From positions 9,453,671 through 9,517,670 of the forward strand of contig OZ023206.1 of assembly GCA_963995525.1 (NCBI GenBank): a stretch of DNA of 64,000 nucleotides, in the 5' to 3' direction. Source of the stretch: Escarpia spicata (lineage: Eukaryota; Annelida; Polychaeta; Sabellida; Siboglinidae). Shown here piece by piece: positions 56,072-64,000 of the stretch; within the stretch, counting starts at the first letter, position 1, and every line of letters starts with the position of its first letter. Made by a program: the position numbers and the translations under genes. The notes under the pieces were generated by a model, which saw only the letters and a list, made by a program, of their open reading frames with translations, was not told the DNA's origin and did not search any database.

Positions 56072-56790
56072 TTAGCCCAGTGTCAAGTCAGTCTTCTTGC
56101 TACAGCTACAGACTTACTTCAGACACCAGCGCCACAGCCAGCCAGACACACAGGGTAGTTAGCTCAGTGTCAAGACAGTCTTCATGCTACAGCTACAGAC
56201 ATACTTCAGACACCCGCGCCACAGCCAGCCAGACACACAGGGTAGTTAGCTCAGTGTCAAGACAGTCTTCATGCTACAGCTACATATGTACTTCAGACAC
56301 CAGCACAACAGCCAGACACACAGGGTAGTTAGCTCAGTGTCAAGACAGTCTTTATGCTAAAGCTACAGATATACTTCAGACTCCAGCACCACAGACAGAC
56401 ATACAGGGTAGTTAGCTTAGTGCCAAGACAGTCTTCATGCTACAGCTACAGACATACTTCAGACTCCAGCACCACAGCCAGACACACAGGATAGTTAGCT
56501 CAGTGTCATGACAGTCTTCATGCTACAGCTACAGACATACTTCAGACACCAGCACCACAGCCAGACACATAGGGTAGTTAGCTCAGTGCCAAGACAGTCT
56601 TCATGCTACAGCTACAGGCATACTTCAGACACCAGCACCACAGCCAGACACATAGGGTAGTTAGCTCAGTGCCAAGACTGTATTCATGCTACAGCTACAG
56701 GCATACTTCAGACACCAGCACAACAGCCAGACACATAGGGTAGTTAGCTCAGTGTCAAGACTAGCTACAGCTACAGACATACTTCAACAG
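55957..56790 (+). repeat. 83-bp minisatellite of about 10 units, beginning at the last-exon acceptor
   Basis: Units start at 55,957, 56,040, 56,123, 56,210, 56,297, 56,380, 56,463, 56,546, 56,629 and 56,712 (period 83, twice 87 through an extra GCCA). Every internal unit is preceded by ACTTCAG, mimicking the true acceptor TTTTCAG; the repeat body starts ACWCCAGCACCACAGCCAG. The last unit is incomplete. Confidence 0.95.
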
Positions 56791-59700
56791 ACAAGAAATG
56801 GTTTCAAACACGAAATCAAGATTATTGTAATTTATTTATTTTTGAAATGAACAGTTTTCTAACTTGTGAATGTGTTGGTGTGTGTCAGTGATAGTCAGAA
56901 TGAAACTGTCTGACGATGGACTTCCGTTCAGTCGTGCTGAGTCTGTCTGATGGTGGAATTCATTTCTGTCTCATTAGTGTGGGTTAGACTTGTGTTGTAC
57001 TTTACAGGATTGTGACACCAGAATGACAATTTCCAAACGGACAGCTCCATCAGACAAGAAATTACTTTATCCCCCGTATGACCAGTGTCTATTGTATGCG
57101 TCAGTTCCTGTGGATATATAACAGAAATGCTCATGGTTTATAAAGACACCTCCTCTCAGTACTCTGTCCTGTTGTTTCCCCGCCAATATTGATGTATTGA
57201 ATTATGTCTAATGGTGTAGTTTGTTTTTGCTTTCCCCACTGATGGATGTAAAAGGTAGAATTAAAAGTGTTGTAGTTAATTATCCCATATAATGCTGATT
57301 AAATATATGGGTAGGTTACCTGTCCCAAGAGGACAAGGTAGTTTTTTTAATTTGTTTAACCCTCGTTTGCCTGATGAAGGTTTTCTATATTAAAAATAAA
57401 CATATGTACATTGAAATCTGCATAACAGAGAAGATTGTCAATCGAAATGGTTGGTTAGTAAATTATTTTTGATGTTGTAGACAACTGAATATGTTACATC
57501 TCACTCACAGATCCGTGTCACAGAAACTGTTTGTTTTGTTCAATCTTGTCAACGTATGTTATTTTATGTTTTGTATTTGACATGTTCTCTTCTCCTATGT
57601 CTGAATGTTTGTCTGATTTCTAGGAAAATTTGTGTAAATGAGAATTGTGAACAATTTATAAGATATTGTATTGATGTGTCATCTTCAGGTGAGACATGAA
57701 GGGTGCTGCAGCAATTGGTAATGTAAGATCTCTGCTGTTGTCTCAGACGTCATATTTAGTGAGATGTCTTCATTCACAAAATGAAGCAGCCCTTTCAGTG
57801 GTGATGTTACCCTTGCGAGTCAGAGGCCACCGAGTGTGTTCCAGTGCCCTTTGCCAAACACATCGAAACGTGTTTGTCATTTGCTTCAGTGTTCACATTT
57901 ATCATGAAATGTTGTATTTTAATTAATTGTTATAAGTCAAAAATGGTAGTCCAACTTCACCAGATTGTTAGAGTAAAGTGTTTGTATTAAAAGAAAGTGA
58001 ATTTGTTGGTATCAGTAAAATGGTCCATGGACACGCATGAACATAGGTATCGGGAGTGGACCGTGGCACCTGAGAGGAAAAGCACTTATCCTGCCTCCAA
58101 GTTAGCATACTAATTCTTCATAATGTATCATCAGAGCCGGTCACAATGTCAACATGTTAGTCGATAATACCCAGTCTAGAATTGCGACATGGTGGAATGG
58201 TTTCTAAGCTACACTGCAGAATGTCTGTATAAATTTATATCAAAAGCTGTTTTATTTTGACGAAAAAAAACGTTATGACTGATTGAAGTTTAGACGCATG
58301 TAGTGCTGTACCGTTGGTGGAAGTATTCAGTAAATCACCGAACTAATATCTAATTTTTATTTATTTTTATTTCCAGTCAACCTCTCGACCTGTTGTTGAA
58401 AGGTGTGCTTTGTGTATGTAAGTACCAGTGAGTGTTGTTAAAATTATAAGCATGCTGGTAAGCATATTTATTTTCGTTAAATGATCTCATTGTATGTCTC
58501 TATTAATGTGAAATTGCATCCGTCGTCAAATTTCTTTAACACCACAGAGATTGTGGAGGTGAGCTAGATTTGAGTGAATAAAGTGTTTTCTACGAATTGA
58601 AAAACCTGGTAGTCATGTTTTGTTTTCCTTGTGCACCTAAGGAACAACAAGCCAGTGTCAACTGTTGGCGCCATTATAGTATCTTGATCTATCTGCTAAC
58701 AGGGTATGACATTCCTTTCAAGTTTCCACTGCAAGAGTCATTAAGTCCCTTTGTGTTTTTAGTCCTTTGGGCCGAAGGTTCAATGGACTTATGCTATCAC
58801 TCTGCTGTCCGCCATGTGCCGTTAGCTGCCATATCTCGGAAACCGTTCAGCAACTTTTTCTCTAATTTTGTATAGACATATCATTGGGTACTGCCACTAT
58901 GCACAACAAAACCTGTATTTGATTGAATCATTCTAACCCCCCCACTGGTAAATTTCAAATTCTAAATTATCACATTTCCCTATTTCTCTACTGCACTGGC
59001 AGAACCTGGGCAGCTGTAAGCCTATTTATTGCACTAGCCTAAGCCCACTGCCTGCCATTGTCCAAGTGTCAAACAGAATGCCTCCATGTGGGCTGTGAGT
59101 AATGTGTAATGGGAATCCCTACTGCACTGGCAGAACCTGGGCAGGCAAGTTTATGATACTGACTTGCTTGTGTGCACCAGGCCATGTAAATTAGCATACA
59201 GCCCTCTTCCCCATGCTGCTGCCACACATTTCTGGGTGCCTGTTGGTTTTAAGCTATATCTTCAAAACTATTTATTTTCTGTAATTGCAAGTTGTGTTTA
59301 TTTTGATGTTCATTTAATTATCTTTAAAGTGGTTTGACTGTGGTATCTATTGGTTAAAGATATATTGTCACCTGTAGGTGACAAACATAGAAAATTAATA
59401 TTCTGGACACGTTGATTGACATCAAATAAAAAATGCATTCTACTTTCTTTTCTATTTACATGCCATGCCTTGTGTAGACATGGTACTATGTAAATCAGTT
59501 CATTTTGTATCAATATAGACAGAAAACCCAGCTTTGTAAGACTTATCTTGGTTGTTGTCATCCTACACATGGCTTCTGTGTCACGTCGATGTATGTGTTG
59601 ACATTGTGATCACTGGTATTTTGACACCTGAAACAAACAAATGTCAACCATTAGAAGGGTTGACATAGTGTTAGAATACTTACCAAACAAGTTGTTATAA

Positions 59701-61799
59701 TAAAAGACCCAATTTTCATATAACAACACATAATCAACAGTCTTGTGCTTGAATATTTCACTTCCAGGTGTATCTTCACTGGCATGTATACAGTCTCCAC
59801 TAAACATGTAAACATTTTACTTCCATCGTAACCCTTAATGATCTGTAACTATGATTCACCAAAAACCATTTGATTAATAATTACAAATTCACAATATAGT
59901 CAAAAGGACTTCAGGGCATCTTGGCCCATTTTTAGTTTTGTAGAGATAGACGAACCATGTGTGGTTTAATGATATATATGTTCAGAATACAGCATTGTTG
60001 CCTTATATTTTAAATGCCAGTATGTTACAATGAAAATCTCAAAAGCACACGGTAAAGAAACGTTAGGTTTTCATAGTAAATTATTTAATAATTTATCGAC
60101 ATGCTTGTCTAGCTGTGGATATCTGACCTGATGAAAACTGGGATGCTTATTGGTTCCAAGATGATCACAGTGTAGATCTATCTACATTTAGCTGGGTAAT
60201 GTTGGGTTTTTGTTTGTGTTGGTGGTAATAAGCAAAGTTTACACGATTCAAGTATGTATACTATCAATAGTAACTTGTGTAGTATTTATTTTTATATAAA
60301 GAAACAATGTTTCCTCAAGAAGAACATTATTTTGTGATTCCCTAACTTGAACTTGTTTGAAACATTTGATATTCAGTAACACTGTCTCTTGAAACTTGTA
60401 TTTAAAAACTCAACTGGCAACATATTGTTGAATATAATGCATATTTATGGTAAACACATCAAGAACTAAGCAAAGAGCAAGTCGATTCTTACTTAAATCT
60501 AGAGAAATGAACACAAAAAGAGTAGTTATTCGCTCGTTACCTCTGATCATGAGGAAAAGTAAAAGAGAATTGTCTGTTTTAATACACATGTTTGTGTGAA
60601 GATGTTGTCATAAGAATTACCAATGCCTAATATTATTCAACATGTATGTAAATGATCATATATGTGTAAATAAATTTGTTACACTAATTCCATCTTGCTA
60701 TATCAAGTGTTCATATGATACAGTGAAACCCTGATAATCTAGAAACAATAACATCAGGACATAATATACCTTGCAATATACATGATTAATTTCTTTCAAA
60801 ATGCAGACAAATACAGTAGTGATTAATGTCCATACTGTATGAAATATATCAGTTCGAATTGCACAACCAACAAAAGTACCTGGTAAAACAGTATGGTATT
60901 ATCCAATGTTTTGCAAACAACTACATTTAAAACTTGAAAAATTGACTATTGCATTACAGCAGTGCACATCCAAGTACTGCACCCATCCTTGCCAAACACC
61001 CCAGAAGATGTATGTATAGCAGTATAGCCTCTCATACTGGAGTACAGTTGTAGTTGTCGAACATTACCATGTGGTCGCCTGCTGACGTCTTTCTGTAGAA
61101 AGCATGCAAGTTTGCTCCTTTCCTCTTAATGCTAATTTGCTGAGCTATTTCCAATTTTGGTTTAAGTGGAATTAACTTAGTTTAAGTGGAGTTATTGTAA
61201 ATGGCTGAAGTTATTGATTGGAATAAGTGTGTGTGCACAACCAGTAGTGTTTGGATATTAAACACAAGCAGAGATCGAATCTGCCACACATAACACTGAA
61301 ACATTACTGTCATAAACAACACAGTTCAACAGTTTTTAAACAAACAAATGACATAGTATGTCTGCATTTACAACGCAATACATTAACAGCATTTGGTCAC
61401 AAATGTATTGTTTACATTGTTAGGAAAAGTCATATGGTACATACACATATGTGAAATTTTATAAATGAGTGTTAATGTTTCACAAAAGAGATAATATCGT
61501 ATGTTTGTATCAACAGACAGAAAAAATAATACAATATATACTTGTTACGAAACTATCTGAACAAACTATAAACCCACTTTTTCAGGGTTAGGCTCCCAAC
61601 TGTTTACATTCTCGCTTGTTATATTAAGCCGCCGACCCGCATCTGTAACAAAAAAACAATTTTGCATTACATATAGGAATAATTAAATGTAACAGTTCAA
61701 ATAATAACTAATTCAAACATATTCCATACAAAGAACTTGTGAAAGTAAATTACATTTGCATGCTCTTCCAAAAATCACATTTAGTTACATGTACATTAT
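56791..61799. other. Long stretch without recognised genes (3' flank of KDM6)
   Basis: No exon with a known domain was found on either strand; open frames are short. AT-rich DNA with possible AATAAA signals near 57,395 and 58,574, which could end the KDM6 transcript, and a 26-bp motif (CTACTGCACTGGCAGAACCT, then GGGCAG) occurring near 58,988 and 59,119. Nothing else stands out. Confidence 0.5.
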
Positions 61800-62790
61800 G
61801 TAAGGGGCCGTCTAACAAAGCAGAGAGGGAGTTATGTGGGCAAACGTAACGAAGCGCTGCATGAGTGTGGGGGTCTCTGCACCAACCAATGTTGCTTTAT
61901 AATCAAATTTGACAGGCTGGGGCATCCATAATATATCGAGTCGGTTTTTCAGTGCATTGACTGTTGGAGCTGTGGCAATGGTTTCAGGTAAGGTGTTCCA
62001 TACATAAATTACTCTCTCGCTAAAGAAGTGTCTCCTTATTTCTCGTTTACTCCTGTTTTATACAACTTTAAAGAATGCCCCCGTGTTCCTTCGTACAGGT
62101 CCAGGTTAAACATAGTGTGCGTGCAAGTAAATATGCCATTAAAGTATTTGTCAACATTAATAACGTCCCCTCGTAATCTACGATATGTTAACGTTGGTAT
62201 GTTTAAGACATTTAGTCTCGTTTCATAATCATAATGTTTTAATTATGGCTCCACTCGTGTCGCTCGTCTTTGGACAGGCTCCACAGCATCAATATCATAC
62301 TGATACTTTGAAGACGAGACTGCTACGCCATACTCCAAAGATGGTCGGACAAGTCCCTTATAAAGATGGAGAAAGGTTGTCTTATCTAGATATTGATACG
62401 TACAACGAATTACACCCAGCAACTTGTTTGTATTTGATACAGACTTTTGGATATGTTGCGTGAATCTCAGCTGATCGTCAATGTGGATGCCTAGGTCTTT
62501 CTCGACATGGCTACACTCCAGAGGATTTGTACCTGCTGCTGTAGTCAAGGTGTAGTTAAATTCTGGGTGCCCATGTCCAATTATCATTATTTTGCATTTG
62601 TCCGGGTGAAAGTTTAACTGCCACTTCTCAGCCCATTCCTGTAATTTGTCTAAGTCTTTCTGCAGATCTAAGCAATCTTGTTTTGCTGAAATTTTGTGGT
62701 ATATTTTGTATCATCCGCAAAAATCTTCATGCCACATTCTACTACATTTGTTATATCATTTATACACAATATAAAATTAATTTATGCAAG
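61800..62790 (-). pseudogene. LINE RT C-terminal fragment (CR1/jockey-like, third family)
   Basis: The minus strand encodes YINDITNVVECGMKIFADDTK near 62,700-62,770, where a frameshift follows. The frame at 62,243-62,587 has EFNYTLTTAAGTNPLECSHV, KDLGIHIDDQLRFTQH and LVRPSLEYGV. The C-terminal part continues to about 61,810 with TRGHSLKLYK, RVIYVWNTLPETI and FAHITPSL. It differs from both LINE families above, for example in KDLGIHIDD. Truncated at both ends relative to a full element. Confidence 0.87.
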
Positions 62791-64000
62791 ACAAAAGAGA
62801 GAATCAGGAAGTGGGAGACACTGGAGCCGTTACTGCCTATGATACAGAGCTAACTGCACCAATGATCGGCTCGGGACATCTCATCGGTTGCTCCTCATAA
62901 CGCTACTCTGGAAAGTAGTGTCACAGTCCTGATCTCTCACAGCTGACCCACCCCGTGTGGCAGTGCTCTGCAAGGGAGGGATATACCGGATCCTAAGCCA
63001 TACGCCATTCCCATAGGCGTTGTGGTCATCCATGCCACGTGGTATAACCCTATATATTGAGCACGTCAAGCTGCAATTAACATAGACAATTTACCTGCCT
63101 TTTATAACCTGCCAAACACAGGCAGCCGGAATTGTGGTGTGTGAACTTCAACATTAATTAATCTTGCATATCTACAACTATTGAAGTTATTTATTCGTTA
63201 GAATGGTATTAAAACTTTGGTCATATGTTATACTACATGATACGATGTAGTAAACATATGTGTACGCGGCGTACATAATATTACTAATCTATTATATGCA
63301 TTCTGATGTATGCAAATTCATGGATAGTTATGGTTGACGCCAGTAGGGGCGAATCCAAGATGGCGCACACAGTGGGGAATCTTCCAAAAGTCACATCATA
63401 TTTATTGTCTACGTAGTATACCAACAACAGTTAAAGTACAATACACAGTGCGGCATAAATGGAGAATTATAAACGGGGAGAGACGAAGGGAGAACTTGTG
63501 TTTACTGCGCCTATTAACTGACTAGTCTGTATATATAGTGGTTACAATGTTATGATTTTGTGAGGTCCCATTCAACTAGTCACCGTTTTACAGAACATTA
63601 TCGCCAAGCCGACCTTTATGTGCTGGCAGAGAGGGTGGTCACTGTCAGGATGCTTGTCGTCCTCAGTGGTGCTTTTATGTCCCAAATTGAGACGGGGCCG
63701 ACATTACATCCGAATCACGAGGGATACACAGTCCTCAATGTTGAGAGTCAGGTTTATACCAAATATACCATACCTGCCCGGTCCGGGGATTGAACTCGAG
63801 ACGCCGGCATCTATTTGGTATACTTTAAGTGACGACACATTTGTTTCTAGTATTTTGATCATTGCCAATTCATGTAACTATAATCGGTCAAGCACAAGCG
63901 TGTGCGTATTTGCATTGTGATTGACAAGATGTTCTATGAACACGTTACGCGAGTGCGTATGTATGTGTCTGTCTATATGTGTCTACATTACGATACCATA
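62791..64000. other. Stretch without recognised genes
   Basis: No coding domain recognised. The only structure noted is the possible SINE-like segment ending near 63,810. Confidence 0.5.
63590..63812 (-). repeat. Possible tRNA-derived SINE fragment
   Basis: On the minus strand GAGTTCAATCCCCGGACC near 63,778-63,797 fits an RNA polymerase III B box (GTTCRANNC). No convincing A box or tRNA fold was found at the expected upstream distance, and there is no second copy in the window to define ends. Confidence 0.3.

Noticed and set aside
56014..56328. 104-codon repetitive protein
   Set aside because: A different reading frame of the 83-bp minisatellite, not the frame in phase with KDM6 exon d.
63590..63812. 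A tRNA gene
   Set aside because: Only a B-box-like string is present; no cloverleaf, anticodon stem or A box could be drawn.

Overview
The window looks like intergenic and genic DNA of an invertebrate metazoan. It has spliced exons, several animal retrotransposon clades (CR1-type, a second APE-type LINE, R2-like, Ty3/gypsy) and no bacterial-style operons. A lophotrochozoan such as a mollusc or brachiopod, or an amphioxus, would fit; the sequence alone does not decide. Almost everything left of about 51.5 kb is mobile-element or duplicated DNA. The only host gene recognised is the 3' end of a KDM6 (UTX/JMJD3-type) histone H3K27 demethylase gene on the plus strand at 51.57-56.07 kb.

Layout. 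1.2-3.6 kb: 5'-truncated LINE (minus). 4.1-10.3 kb: duplicated non-coding blocks. 10.0-11.4 kb: a CR1 scrap abutting an R2-like 3' fragment. 12.3-31.0 kb: about 3.8 head-to-tail copies of a 4,923-bp mosaic unit, each carrying an R2-like fragment joined to a LINE fragment. 31.0-41.8 kb: a second copy of the left flank, split by an intact Ty3/gypsy retrotransposon (33,170-37,555) with identical 152-bp LTRs; it also holds a decayed CR1 copy. 44.5-44.9 kb: a gypsy-type integrase scrap. 44.95-48.66 kb: a nearly full-length CR1-type LINE (esterase-like ORF1, endonuclease, reverse transcriptase) with a few lesions. 49.1-51.57 kb: a second copy of the first LINE, whose truncated 5' end abuts a KDM6 exon. 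61.8-62.8 kb: another LINE fragment. The rest holds little that can be recognised.

The most striking pattern is in the KDM6 locus. Three exon boundaries have been amplified as short tandem repeats that carry the splice site with adjacent exon sequence: the donor of the first visible exon (about 3 copies), the acceptor of the next exon (about 31 intronic copies of a 43-bp unit, the real exon being the last) and the acceptor of the last exon (about 10 copies of an 83-bp unit). Exon phases and GT/AG sites stay mutually consistent, yet one exon has two in-frame TAG codons, one of them replacing a conserved tryptophan. The copy therefore looks like a recently decayed pseudogene, unless the stops are recoded.

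The order of some events can be read directly. The left/right flank duplication predates the gypsy insertion, because the left paralogue keeps the unoccupied target site. A +1 T frameshift shared by tandem units 2-4 but absent from unit 1 shows that those three descend from one another.
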